From contig JAFZGK010000088.1 in NCBI GenBank assembly GCA_017555445.1, forward strand, positions 1 to 45,312: 45,312 bases of DNA. The letters run 5' to 3'. Within the stretch, counting starts at the first letter, position 1, and each line of letters begins with the position of its first letter. Made by a program: the position numbers and the translations under genes. Shown one piece after another: positions 33,072-42,023 of this stretch. The stretch is from Bacteroidales bacterium (lineage in GTDB: Bacteria; Bacteroidota; Bacteroidia; Bacteroidales; UBA932). A model generated the notes under the pieces. It was not told the DNA's origin, did not search any database, and was given only the letters and a program-made list of their open reading frames with translations.

Positions 33072-35198
33072 ATGAATCAAATCTTGACAATGATGAAAAA
33101 TACTTTAGTTATATTATTCGCGATAGTTTTATCCGCTGTTCCGTCATTCGCACAGATCGATACGACAGGAATCTACGGTGAACGTGCAGACAGCCTCGAG
33201 GCTACTGTGTTCGTTTCGCGTCAGGCAGGAAACTATCTTTCAAAAGGAAAGGAAATCCGTACAGAGGTCATTTCTGCAGCAGGACTCTGCAAGATGGCAT
33301 GCTGCAACCTTGCAGAAAGCTTCGAGAACTCTGCAAGTGTGACCGTGGGATTCTCTGATGCGGTTACTGGAGCACGTCAGATCCGACTCCTCGGCCTCTC
33401 TGGTGTGTATACCCAGATGCTTGATGAGAACCGTCCGGTAATGCGAGGCCTTTCGGCTCCGTTCGGACTTACATATGTCCCTGGTCAGTGGCTTGAGAGC
33501 ATTCAGATCGCCAAGGGTTCGTCATCTGTAATCAACGGTGTCGAGTCAATGACAGGTCAGATCAATGTCGAGCACCGCAAGCCTACAGACGAGAAGCCTC
33601 TCTTTATCAATGGCGCTGTAATGAGCGACACCAAGATGGATCTCAATGTGGCTTCATCTCTTCAGATGGGCTACAAGTGGAGCACTGTCCTTCTCGGACA
33701 TGTTTCAGGCAACATCGAGCCACACGACATGAACGGTGACAATTTCCTTGATGAGCCGAAGCAGCTTCAGTTCAACCTTGCAAACCGCTGGCTTTATCAG
33801 GCTGACAACATGATGCAGATCCGTTTCGGAGTACGTGCTCTCCAGGATAGCAGACTTGGCGGCCAGATGCTCGAGGGTCAGAACGGTCATGTGCTTTATG
33901 ACAAGGATACTTATACACTCTTCCCTAAGGAGGGCCAGATCGATCCATGGGGTTCGGACATCCTCAATCGTTCGGTAAACGGATACTTCAAGATCGGTTA
34001 TCCTCTCAATGAGGACCAGACATCAAGTGTTGCGCTCGTTGCTGACTATGCTTACCAGGATATGGATTCATACTTCGGTTCTACAAAGTATGTTGCTGAC
34101 CAGCACTCGGCTTTCGCAAACCTTATGTATCAGAACCAGTCAAATGAGAACCATCTGTTTACAGTAGGTCTCAGTACTACTTTCGACAGATATGATGAGG
34201 ATTTCAGCAGACAGGTGATCTTCCAGAACGCTGACTTCAAGGGTATGACTGACCTTATCAATGCGGGTGTCTATGGTGAGTACACATATAAGCTCGGCGA
34301 GACTCTCTCGACAATAGTAGGACTCCGTGGTGACTGGTACAACAAGGCAGGCTTCAGATTCTCTCCACGAGTGAACTTCAAGTATATGCCTGTTGATGAG
34401 ATCGTCATCAGAGCAAACGGAGGACGTGGTCTCAGATATTCTACACCGCTTATCGACAATATCGGAGTGTTCTCTACAGGAAAGATGTTCAAGGGAGCAT
34501 ACAACGATCACATTCTCGAGGATGCATGGACATTCGGAGGTAACATCACATATTATCTTCCATTCGGTGCTTCCTCAAACACTTACCTCAGCTTTGACTA
34601 CTTCAGAACCCAGTTCAAGCAGCAGATGGTAGTGGATTATGAACTTACTCCAAATGCAATTGATTTCTATGCACTCGATGGTGGAGTTTCGTACACTGAC
34701 AACTATCAGCTGGATTTCTCTGTAGATCCTGTCGAAAGATTCAATATCACTGCCACCTTCCGTTATACAGATGCCAAGATCGAGCTCGCAGGCCGCGGTA
34801 TCGTGGAGAAGCCTATGACAAGCCGTTTCAAGGGTGTGCTCAACCTCCAGTATGCAACCAACCTTAACAAGTGGATCTTCGACTTCACAGCATCTCTCAA
34901 CGGTTCATGCAGAGTCTATGACTTCATGAAGGATCTCAAGGGAGCTGACGGCAATCTCCTTTATGCAAACGGACGAACTCCTGTCTATCCTATGCTTTTT
35001 GCTCAGGTGACACGTCGTTTCAAAGGCTGGGATGTCTATATGGGAGCGGAGAACCTCACCAACTTCACTCAGAAGGATGCCATCATCGGATGGAACAATC
35101 CTCGTCAGGCATCGTTTGATGCAAGTTGCGTATGGGGACCTCTCATGGGTATCAAGGCTCACATCGGCTTCCGCTTCACCCTCTGGAAGACAGTTTAA
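33072..35198 (+). CDS. TonB-dependent receptor
   Basis: 708 aa from ATG 33072; ATG 33090 or 33093 would give a tidier signal peptide (MKNTLVILFAIVLSAVPSFA). The plug domain is at about 50-165, with the typical LCKMACCNLAESFENSASV segment (three Cys), IRLLGLSGVYTQML and the SSSVINGVESMTGQINVE end. The rest is a beta-barrel with closing strand GIKAHIGFRFTLW. No carboxypeptidase-like N-terminal extension. It brings a substrate across the outer membrane using TonB energy; the His-rich protein before it and the HMA protein after it point to a metal or metal complex. Confidence 0.9.
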   Translation: MNQILTMMKNTLVILFAIVLSAVPSFAQIDTTGIYGERADSLEATVFVSRQAGNYLSKGKEIRTEVISAAGLCKMACCNLAESFENSASVTVGFSDAVTGARQIRLLGLSGVYTQMLDENRPVMRGLSAPFGLTYVPGQWLESIQIAKGSSSVINGVESMTGQINVEHRKPTDEKPLFINGAVMSDTKMDLNVASSLQMGYKWSTVLLGHVSGNIEPHDMNGDNFLDEPKQLQFNLANRWLYQADNMMQIRFGVRALQDSRLGGQMLEGQNGHVLYDKDTYTLFPKEGQIDPWGSDILNRSVNGYFKIGYPLNEDQTSSVALVADYAYQDMDSYFGSTKYVADQHSAFANLMYQNQSNENHLFTVGLSTTFDRYDEDFSRQVIFQNADFKGMTDLINAGVYGEYTYKLGETLSTIVGLRGDWYNKAGFRFSPRVNFKYMPVDEIVIRANGGRGLRYSTPLIDNIGVFSTGKMFKGAYNDHILEDAWTFGGNITYYLPFGASSNTYLSFDYFRTQFKQQMVVDYELTPNAIDFYALDGGVSYTDNYQLDFSVDPVERFNITATFRYTDAKIELAGRGIVEKPMTSRFKGVLNLQYATNLNKWIFDFTASLNGSCRVYDFMKDLKGADGNLLYANGRTPVYPMLFAQVTRRFKGWDVYMGAENLTNFTQKDAIIGWNNPRQASFDASCVWGPLMGIKAHIGFRFTLWKTV

Positions 35199-35234
35199 TA
35201 CACATTTGATAATCAATAATAAACAGATAAAATC

Positions 35235-35624
35235 ATGAAAAAGACTATCACAATGATTCTTGCTGTGGCAATGGCATTCGCAGCGACCTGCACGGTTTCA
35301 GCAGCTGACGCTCAGGGCAAGAAAAAGAAGGAACTTAAGGAAGTGAACTTCAACGTATATCTCCACTGTGAGGACTGCGTCGAGAAGGTGAACGAGAATA
35401 TCGCTTTTGAGAAAGGAGTGAAGGGACTTGAGGTTTCACTCGAGAACCAGACAGTGCTCATCAAGTATGATGTAGCAAAGACTTCAGAGGACAAGCTCAA
35501 GGCTGCGATCGAGAAGCTTGGCTATCCGGTGCATGGTGCTCTTGCTCCGGGACAGAAGCCTATTCTTCTTGAGGATGTTGAGGCTGCTCAGGAGCATAAC
35601 CATGACCACAATCACGCTCACTAG
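35235..35624 (+). CDS. Secreted heavy-metal-associated (HMA) domain protein with His tail
   Basis: 129 aa. Signal peptide at about 1-23 (MKKTITMILAVAMAFAATCT). A lysine-rich linker (KKKKELK) is followed by an HMA ferredoxin-like fold at about 36-100 with the metal motif HCEDC (C45, C48). The C-terminus is HNHDHNHAH (121-129). HMA domains bind soft metals, mainly copper(I); secretion and the His tail suggest a periplasmic metallochaperone serving the TonB receptor 36 bases upstream. Its TAG stop shares the palindrome CTAG with the stop of the convergent permease gene. Confidence 0.85.
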   Translation: MKKTITMILAVAMAFAATCTVSAADAQGKKKKELKEVNFNVYLHCEDCVEKVNENIAFEKGVKGLEVSLENQTVLIKYDVAKTSEDKLKAAIEKLGYPVHGALAPGQKPILLEDVEAAQEHNHDHNHAH

Positions 35625-36835
35625 GATCTTTTATAATGTGATGCGACTGGAAGCAGGGCTATGAGATAGCCGATGACTGCGACCCCGACAGCGGTCAGAA
35701 GAATGTCTGACCATGAAAGAATTACCGGATATGCCTGGACAACAAAATGTCCGGGCATTTTTATGAATCCGAAGTGCTGCTGTAGCAGCGAGAAAGTGAT
35801 TCCGACCACTAGTCCGCCTGCGAGACCTACAAGGGAGATCATCCATCCCTCAAGTACGAATATCCTCTTTATCAGGCCATCCTGGGCTCCGAGGCTGCGA
35901 AGCGTCTCGATGTCTCCACGTTTCTCTATGATGAGCATTGAAAGACTGCCGAAGATGTTGAATGCGATGATGATGATGATGAATATGAGGATCATGTAGA
36001 TGGCAGCCTTTTCATATTTCATCATCTTGTAGAGAGACTCGTTCTGCTGAAAACGGTCCTTTACCTTGAAGTCCGGTCCAAGCTGGCTGCTGATCTCTTC
36101 CTGGAGGCGCTTCAGTTCCTTGCTATCTGTGCCTTCTGTCAGTCTGATCTCTACCGCAGAGACCTCATCCTCATATTCGAGGAGTTCTCTCATGCATTCA
36201 ATAGGGAGAATCATCAGGTCGCTGTCCACATCGCTGCTGACAGAGAAGATGCTGGAAGGCCAAACTTTTATGAATTCCAGTGATGATAGCGGGTTTGCAA
36301 GAGATATCCTGCCGGTGCGGGTAGGGAAGTACAGTTCTATACCTGCAAGGAAACGGGGGTTGATTCCCATTTCATACGCAAGTCCTGCTCCTACAGACGC
36401 CATAGGGATGTCGCCTTTGTGAAGGGTGAATTCTCCATCCGTGAGGTGGTCCCTTAGCGGACTTTCTTCTTCATAGATCCAGTCGACTCCCTTAGCCTTG
36501 GCAAGTCCCTGCTGTCCGTCGTAACTGATGAATACCTGCTCCTGAAGCACACAGCACATGTTCTTCACGCTTTCCTGTTCGTAGATCCAGTCGTAGACCT
36601 TGCCTTCTGCCTTGAAGACTTTTCCGCTGGCAGGGGTTATCATAAGATCGGGCTCGACATTGCTCATCATTGACTTGATGAGCGAGTCGAACCCGTTATA
36701 TACTGACATTATGATGATGAGCGCGGCCGTTCCCACTGCCATGCCGATAGCGCTTATCGCCGAAATTATGTTGATCACATTGTGTGACTTCTTGGCGAAA
36801 AGATATCTCTTGGCTATGAACGGTGCTAATCTCAT
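35621..36835 (-). CDS. LolC/LolE-like ABC transporter permease (FtsX family)
   Basis: 404 aa. N-terminal FIAKRYLFAKKSHNVINIIS followed by the first membrane helix (about 20-45), a periplasmic MacB-like domain to about 270, and three further helices (about 277-300, 325-350, 370-395). The first ~20 residues are classic for the LolC/E family. It probably forms part of the lipoprotein-release complex with an ATPase encoded elsewhere. Two bases downstream of rbfA, a frequent Bacteroidota pairing (from memory). Compared with the 8723-9907 paralogue it looks closer to canonical LolC/E. Its stop overlaps the HMA stop by four bases. Confidence 0.86.
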   Translation of the reverse strand: MRLAPFIAKRYLFAKKSHNVINIISAISAIGMAVGTAALIIIMSVYNGFDSLIKSMMSNVEPDLMITPASGKVFKAEGKVYDWIYEQESVKNMCCVLQEQVFISYDGQQGLAKAKGVDWIYEEESPLRDHLTDGEFTLHKGDIPMASVGAGLAYEMGINPRFLAGIELYFPTRTGRISLANPLSSLEFIKVWPSSIFSVSSDVDSDLMILPIECMRELLEYEDEVSAVEIRLTEGTDSKELKRLQEEISSQLGPDFKVKDRFQQNESLYKMMKYEKAAIYMILIFIIIIIAFNIFGSLSMLIIEKRGDIETLRSLGAQDGLIKRIFVLEGWMISLVGLAGGLVVGITFSLLQQHFGFIKMPGHFVVQAYPVILSWSDILLTAVGVAVIGYLIALLPVASHYKRS

Positions 36836-36837
36836 GA

Positions 36838-37188
36838 TTACTTCTTGAGCAATTCTTCGATATGCTCAACATAGTCGAGCGAACTGTCAAGGTAGAATGT
36901 GATTTCAGGCACTATTCTGAGCTGCTTTCCCATCTTGCTGCCGAGCTCTCCACGGAGTGCCCTGCAGTTTTCCTGCAGCACTTCCATGACAGCCTCAGCC
37001 TTATCAGAAGGGAAGATGCTCACGTAAATCTTTGCCACAGAAAGATCTGGACTTACCTTCACGCCGCTGACAGATACAAGTGCACCACCGAATGCCGCCA
37101 TACCTTTGCTGCGGATGACCTCAGCCATCACCTTCTGGATTTCCTTGGCAACCTTCAGCTGCCTTGTGCTTTCACCTGTTTTCTCCAT
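36838..37188 (-). CDS. rbfA: 30S ribosome-binding factor A
   Basis: 116 aa from ATG 37188, chosen over ATG 37197 because the latter lies in a repeat-like sequence. The pattern is RbfA: N-terminal ESTRQLKVAKEIQKVMAEVI, central SPDLSVAKIYVSIFPSDK (the KH-like fold with the AxG/AxS kink) and C-terminal IVPEITFYLDSSLDYVEHIE. RbfA assists late 16S rRNA maturation and cold-shock growth. It is followed two bases later by the LolC/E-like permease gene, which is probably co-transcribed. Confidence 0.93.
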   Translation of the reverse strand: MEKTGESTRQLKVAKEIQKVMAEVIRSKGMAAFGGALVSVSGVKVSPDLSVAKIYVSIFPSDKAEAVMEVLQENCRALRGELGSKMGKQLRIVPEITFYLDSSLDYVEHIEELLKK

Positions 37189-37192
37189 ATTT

Positions 37193-37218
37193 GTCATTTC
37201 GAGCTTGTCGAGAAATCT
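37193..37218. repeat. Short degenerate palindrome between tyrS and rbfA
   Basis: The sequence GTCATTTCGAGCTTGTCGAG continues into AAATCT. It forms an imperfect hairpin (ATTTCGA / TCGAgAAAT) and resembles short dispersed palindromic repeats frequent in gut bacteria. It fills the gap from the rbfA start into the last codon of tyrS. A related half-copy is at 6411-6428. Confidence 0.4.
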
Positions 37219-38506
37219 ATTTTACCTTAATAATAAAGTAATTCTTCTTACCCTTCTGTGCAAGGATGTACTTGCCGTTGATGAATGACTCGCTTCCGAT
37301 CTGAGCGTTGATGTCTGCAACCTTCTCCTTGTTGATGCTCACTCCGTTTGCCTGAATCATCTTACGGCACTCACCCTTTGAAGGGAAGACCTGTGACTCG
37401 CCTGCAAGAAGGTCGATCACTCCGAGAGGGAACTTCTCTGCTGCAACCTCGAATGTAGGTACGCCATCGAATACTGCGAGGAATGTCTTCTCGTCAAGAT
37501 TCATGAGAGCGTCCTTTGTGGCGTTTCCAAAAAGCATCTGAGATGCTGAAACTGCATTCTCATACTCTGCTGCACCATGAACCATTGTAGTGACTTCCTT
37601 AGCAAGGAGCTTCTGGAGCTCACGACGCTCAGGAGCCTCGGCGTGCTGTGCGATGGCAGCATCGATCTCCTCCTTTGAAAGCATGGTGAAGATCTTGATG
37701 TACTTCTCTGCATCCGAGTCAGAAACGTTGAGCCAGAACTGGTAGAACTGATATGGTGAAGTACGCTCAGGATCGAGCCAGATGTTACCCTTCTCTGTCT
37801 TGCCGAACTTGCCTCCGTCAGCCTTTGTGATGAGAGGGCATGTGAGGGCGAAAGCCTCCTTGCCGAGAATACGGCGGATGAGCTCGGAACCGGTAGTGAT
37901 ATTGCCCCACTGGTCTGCGCCACCCATCTGGAGAGTACATCCCTTGTGCTCGTAGAGGTAGAGGAAGTCATATCCCTGGAGAAGCTGGTATGTGAACTCT
38001 GTGAATGACATACCGTCACGAGCCTCGCCTGAAAGTCTCTTCTTCACTGAATCCTTGGCCATCATGTAGTTTACAGTGATGTGCTTGCCGATCTCACGTG
38101 CGAAATCAAGGAATGTGAAGTTCTTCATCCAGTCGTAGTTGTTCACGAGCTCTGCCTTGTTCTCTGCCTCTGACTCGAAATCGAGGAACTTGCTGAGCTG
38201 CGCCTTGATACATGCTACGTTGTGGTTGAGTGTCTCCTCGTCGAGAAGGTTTCTCTCCTGTGACTTCATTGAAGGGTCACCGATCATACCTGTCGCACCG
38301 CCTACGAGAGCGATAGGCTTGTGGCCGCAGTTCTGGAAGTGCTTGAGGATCATGATGCTGACCATATGTCCGATGTGGAGTGAGTCTGCAGTAGGGTCGA
38401 TACCTACGTAAGCCGCGGTCGAGCCCTCCATGAGCTTCTCTTCAGTACCAGGCATGATGTCCTGGATCATACCTCTCCACTTGAGTTCCTGTACAAAATT
38501 CTTCAT
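37217..38506 (-). CDS. tyrS: Tyrosyl-tRNA synthetase
   Basis: 429 aa from ATG 38506 ([20 protein letters not shown]), the usual bacterial TyrS length and start. Class I motifs: HIGH at 44-47 (SLHIGHMVS) and the KMSKS equivalent KFGKT in [17 protein letters not shown]-terminal S4 RNA-binding domain is recognisable ([19 protein letters not shown]). It attaches tyrosine to tRNA-Tyr in the cytoplasm. A clean -7 box lies upstream and two hairpins stand before that promoter; no T-box leader was recognised. Followed closely by rbfA. Confidence 0.96.
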   Translation of the reverse strand: MKNFVQELKWRGMIQDIMPGTEEKLMEGSTAAYVGIDPTADSLHIGHMVSIMILKHFQNCGHKPIALVGGATGMIGDPSMKSQERNLLDEETLNHNVACIKAQLSKFLDFESEAENKAELVNNYDWMKNFTFLDFAREIGKHITVNYMMAKDSVKKRLSGEARDGMSFTEFTYQLLQGYDFLYLYEHKGCTLQMGGADQWGNITTGSELIRRILGKEAFALTCPLITKADGGKFGKTEKGNIWLDPERTSPYQFYQFWLNVSDSDAEKYIKIFTMLSKEEIDAAIAQHAEAPERRELQKLLAKEVTTMVHGAAEYENAVSASQMLFGNATKDALMNLDEKTFLAVFDGVPTFEVAAEKFPLGVIDLLAGESQVFPSKGECRKMIQANGVSINKEKVADINAQIGSESFINGKYILAQKGKKNYFIIKVK

Positions 38507-38579
38507 ATATCTTTTTCTTTTTATTGTCGTTAACTGCCTAGGTGATACCATACTTCATGGCTCTCCTCCATGCAAACTG

Positions 38580-38587
38580 CAAAGATA
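38580..38587 (-). promoter_or_regulatory. -7 promoter box of tyrS
   Basis: The minus strand reads TATCTTTG, an exact TAnnTTTG match, 73 bases before the tyrS ATG. No clear -33 TTG at the right distance. Both hairpins at 38647-38742 lie upstream of it, so they are not part of the tyrS leader. Confidence 0.55.
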
Positions 38588-38646
38588 CACAAAAAATCGA
38601 CATTCAGTAAGCGTGACCTTGAAACTTCTAAGAGACAGAAAATGTA

Positions 38647-38681
38647 AAGGGGCTTCATGCATCACTGCCTGAAAGCCCCTT
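38647..38681 (-). terminator. Second hairpin downstream of the PCMD gene
   Basis: AAGGGGCTT (38647-38655) pairs with AAGCCCCTT (38673-38681), extended by TCA/TGA with one bulge. On the minus strand it is followed by TACATTTTCT. With the hairpin at 38714-38742 it forms a tandem pair that should insulate tyrS from the PCMD transcript. Confidence 0.55.
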
Positions 38682-38713
38682 AAACGTGTACTAAAACCTA
38701 AACCTGACATAAA

Positions 38714-38742
38714 GATGCAACTTAATTCTGAAACGTTGCATC
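38714..38742 (-). terminator. First hairpin downstream of the PCMD gene
   Basis: Perfect eight-base stem GATGCAAC (38714-38721) / GTTGCATC (38735-38742) with a 13-base loop; on the minus strand TTTATG follows. It lies 51 bases past the PCMD stop. Confidence 0.5.
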
Positions 38743-38793
38743 AAAAATGAAAAAATTTCAAATATTTTTTACAAAAATGTGAAGAATGCCTTT

Positions 38794-39768
38794 TTACATG
38801 ACAATTTCCACGTTGTCAATCCATAATGTGTTGCCTACGCCACCATAAAATGCCTTTCCGCAGCTGGCGATGAAATGTAGCATCATATAGTTCGGCTCTG
38901 TTCCCGGCTCGGCCCATCCGTCCTCTTCGACGATGACATTCTTTCCCTGACTGTTCAGAGCATGATATGCCGTCTCGGGATCTGTTTTCAAACCCATATA
39001 ACCCTCATAAAAAGGTTCATTGGTGATATCGCCATAATGTACTTTCAGTTCATAGCCGTTCACCCACTCTGGAACATCCTTGGAGATGCGCATGATGGCT
39101 GTACCGACTCTAAGCGCATGGATTCTGCCTTCTTCGTCTTCCCATCGTTTCTGCAGAACGAATGTCACCTCTGCTGAATCCGGATAATCCAGAGCCTTGA
39201 GCTTTGAAAATCCGGTGCCGCGATATGCTTCATGTCCAACATCTGTCTTGTAGTCAAATCTGACTGCCTCAGGTGAACCGTCGAATGGGAGTCCATACAG
39301 GACCTTCGCCATAGGAGATTTCGTGTCCTTGATAGGTTCGGGAAGAACACCTATCATCATTGCACCCTGGCAGACGACGTCCATATTCACTACTCCCAGA
39401 GCCTTGACTTCTTCGATATGGGTCTCGATTCTCGCACAATATCCGTTTCCTCGTTTCTCAGGAAAGACAGTGTTGTTGGTCTTGACTACACCAGCTACTA
39501 TGGCAAGCACGTTGTTGGTGCGCCAGAGATAATCTTCCGGAGATACGTATGGCTGCTTGTTGGTCACAAGAGTATCCTGATCGCCATAGAATTCGTAAAG
39601 ATATTTTGTGGCACCACCGATGAGTCCCGATTCCTTCACCTCTCTGACCGACCATCTGTCAAAGTTGCCATACTCATTTATCTTTGCGACTATATCGTCC
39701 TGAGCATTAAGGTCATGACACATGGATAACAATGCTGTCAGAGACAGCAAAAGCAAGATTCGTCTCAT
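38794..39768 (-). CDS. PCMD (putative carbohydrate metabolism) domain protein
   Basis: 324 aa from ATG 39768. Signal peptide MRRILLLLSLTALLSMCHDL (cut likely after LNA). The rest matches the Bacteroidota PCMD type: an early GGATKYLYEFYG segment, GNGYCARIET, and a C-terminal jelly-roll-like part ending in LHFIASCGKAFYGGVGNTLW with IDNVEI, as in carbohydrate-binding beta-sandwiches. Probably surface or periplasmic; the ligand is unknown. It is divergent from the M6 protease gene with an 86-base shared upstream region. The longer frame to 39864 would run past its promoter box and into the protease gene. Confidence 0.7.
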   Translation of the reverse strand: MRRILLLLSLTALLSMCHDLNAQDDIVAKINEYGNFDRWSVREVKESGLIGGATKYLYEFYGDQDTLVTNKQPYVSPEDYLWRTNNVLAIVAGVVKTNNTVFPEKRGNGYCARIETHIEEVKALGVVNMDVVCQGAMMIGVLPEPIKDTKSPMAKVLYGLPFDGSPEAVRFDYKTDVGHEAYRGTGFSKLKALDYPDSAEVTFVLQKRWEDEEGRIHALRVGTAIMRISKDVPEWVNGYELKVHYGDITNEPFYEGYMGLKTDPETAYHALNSQGKNVIVEEDGWAEPGTEPNYMMLHFIASCGKAFYGGVGNTLWIDNVEIVM

Positions 39769-39817
39769 AAAATAATTGTCCTTCTCGTAAAAAATGTGTA
39801 TATATGCAATCCCTTTG

Positions 39818-39825
39818 CAAATATA
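39818..39825 (-). promoter_or_regulatory. -7 promoter box of the PCMD gene
   Basis: The minus strand reads TATATTTG, matching TAnnTTTG, 49 bases before the ATG at 39768. The opposite strand carries CCCTTTGC nearby, a weak partial match that could serve the divergent protease gene. Confidence 0.45.
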
Positions 39826-39854
39826 GTGACGTTTTTTTAATACGAGACCTAAAA

Positions 39855-42023
39855 ATGAGTCCAAAAAGAATAGTATTTTCGACTTTTTTTCTCCTCGTGG
39901 TGTTTTCTATGATGGCTTCACCGTCCAGAACAGGCAGAATACTGCTGACTCAGCCGGACGGAACCAGCTTCATGTCGACACTCAAGGGAGATGAATTTGC
40001 AAGGATAAGGCAGACCTCCGAAGGACATGCCATCATCCTTGGAAATGACGGTTGGTGGTATTATGCGGAATATGATTCTGAAGGGCTCAGATACAGCAGC
40101 GGCTATAAGGTGGGCGGCGACACTCCTGCAGATGTTCTGGCCAGAAGCAAGGTGATTCCTCATGGAGCGATTGCTGACAGAGCCAGGCTCAGACGAAGCG
40201 AAACTACAAGGTTTGCAGATGATGAACTCGCTTCTTTCCGCAGCATGACGTCGATACTGACAAAATCGGAACCTGTGAGCAAGCATGGACTTGTCATACT
40301 TGCCCAGTTCAAGGATATAAGCTTCAAGCATGAGAAGGAGGATTTCGTAAGGATGCTTACGGAAGATGGTTATGACCTGAACGGCGCAACCGGCAGCGCG
40401 ATGGAATATTTCAACGCACAATTAGGAGGAAAGGTCAGATTTTCATTCGATGTCAGCGAAATAGTCACTCTTCCGTTCAACAGGACATACTACGGTGGCA
40501 ATGGTTCTGACGGTACGGACAAGGCTCCGGCGGAAATGATCCGAGATGCATGCAGAGTAGCTGATGAAGAAATCGATTTCTCCATGTATGACGACGACGG
40601 TGACGGAAAGGTAGATAATGTCTTTGTGTTCTTTGCCGGAAGTGATGAGGCGGAAGGTGCTCCAGATGACTGCATCTGGTCGCATGCCTGGTATGTCTAC
40701 AGCGGAGCCGGCATCACTCTCAAGCTTGATGGCGTACAGATTGACCGTTACGCCTGTACATCGGAAATTTCCCGCAGATACGAACCTGATGGAAAGTATG
40801 AAGAATTTCTCAGCGGTATCGGAACTTTCTGCCACGAATATAGCCATACATTCGGATTGCCGGATTTCTATGACACCGACTATGAGAAGGAAGGTGGCTG
40901 GGCCGCCGGATTATGGGGCTGTACAAGCCTTATGGACAGTGGAGATATGAATAACTTCGGCAACACTCCACCGAACTTCAATGCTGTCGAAAGGGAGCTT
41001 CTTGGAATAGCGGAGGCTGTCCCTATCGAAGCCGACGGCCAATATTCTTTGAGTCCGGTGGACCAGAGCAATGGTTTCTACAGGATGGAGACCGACGTGG
41101 AAGGCGAATATTTCCTGTTCGAATGCAGGAGTGAAAAAGGTTGGGACAGCTATATCGGCGGAAGCGGAATGCTGGTTTATCATATAGACAGGTCGTCGCA
41201 GCATGCACGTAAATGGCTTGTCACCAATGACCTGAATGCAGATGCATCTCATCAGTGCGCTGACCTTGTCGAAGCCGATGCCCGTTCAGACAGTTTTGCG
41301 AACAAGGAAGAGTATGTCAACATGGCAGGCAATGTCAAAGGCATATACTTTCCATATGGTGATGTGAATGCATTGAATCCGGACAATGGCTTGAAATATT
41401 GGAGCGGAGCAGCTGGGAAACAGTCCGTTACAAGTATAAAGAAGATAGGTGATGTGATCATATTCAATGTTGTAGGAGGATCAGAGGAAAGCACACCTCC
41501 TGAAGTGATCAATCTTCGACATGACGCTTTCTATGATGGTGCTATATTAAGTTTCGAGAGCAGCAGGGGATTTGACGGAGAGGCAAAGGTGATTTTCGGC
41601 CGCACAAATTCACCTGAGGCAGACACATTGAGCGTAAAGCCATATCAGACCGGTAGATATTCCATTGCATTTGACGGCCTTGAGCCGGCAAAGACATACA
41701 CTGCAACCATAAGCTTCAGTATCGAAGAAGCAGAAGGCAAGGCAGAAACCGTGTCGTTCATGACGAAGAAGAAGCCTGTAGTGGAATGGCCATATATCTA
41801 TATAAGCTCGGACAGCTCATTCAAGAAAGGCGGTAAGATAGCATTGAAGGCCTATAATGCTGCAGGTGCTGCATCAATACATTGGACATTTAACGGAAAG
41901 GGCATATCTGCCGGACCAGACGGATATTATGAAATAGTTTCAGAGGGCGTACTGAAGGCGCATATCACCTGGGACGACGGCAGCACAGATGTGCTGATGA
42001 AGGAAATGATCTTATCTGAATGA
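39855..42023 (+). CDS. Secreted M6-family metalloprotease
   Basis: 722 aa from ATG 39855. Signal peptide at about 1-22. A propeptide-like region to about 135 is followed by the M6 (immune inhibitor A-like) catalytic domain at about 140-470, with the zinc motif HEYSHTFGLPD at 327-337. An acidic calcium-type loop DDDGDGKVD (246-254) precedes it. The C-terminal ~200 residues look like two beta-sandwich modules, the first fibronectin-III-like (PPEVINLRHDAFYDGAILSF). No type IX secretion C-terminal domain was recognised. It likely digests host or dietary proteins outside the cell. It overlaps the next gene by four bases (ATGA). Confidence 0.88.
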   Translation: MSPKRIVFSTFFLLVVFSMMASPSRTGRILLTQPDGTSFMSTLKGDEFARIRQTSEGHAIILGNDGWWYYAEYDSEGLRYSSGYKVGGDTPADVLARSKVIPHGAIADRARLRRSETTRFADDELASFRSMTSILTKSEPVSKHGLVILAQFKDISFKHEKEDFVRMLTEDGYDLNGATGSAMEYFNAQLGGKVRFSFDVSEIVTLPFNRTYYGGNGSDGTDKAPAEMIRDACRVADEEIDFSMYDDDGDGKVDNVFVFFAGSDEAEGAPDDCIWSHAWYVYSGAGITLKLDGVQIDRYACTSEISRRYEPDGKYEEFLSGIGTFCHEYSHTFGLPDFYDTDYEKEGGWAAGLWGCTSLMDSGDMNNFGNTPPNFNAVERELLGIAEAVPIEADGQYSLSPVDQSNGFYRMETDVEGEYFLFECRSEKGWDSYIGGSGMLVYHIDRSSQHARKWLVTNDLNADASHQCADLVEADARSDSFANKEEYVNMAGNVKGIYFPYGDVNALNPDNGLKYWSGAAGKQSVTSIKKIGDVIIFNVVGGSEESTPPEVINLRHDAFYDGAILSFESSRGFDGEAKVIFGRTNSPEADTLSVKPYQTGRYSIAFDGLEPAKTYTATISFSIEEAEGKAETVSFMTKKKPVVEWPYIYISSDSSFKKGGKIALKAYNAAGAASIHWTFNGKGISAGPDGYYEIVSEGVLKAHITWDDGSTDVLMKEMILSE

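Noticed and set aside
38507..38793. T-box or other aminoacyl-tRNA-synthetase leader before tyrS
   Set aside because: The hairpins lie upstream of the tyrS -7 box (38580-38587), and no T-box sequence or specifier loop can be recognised.
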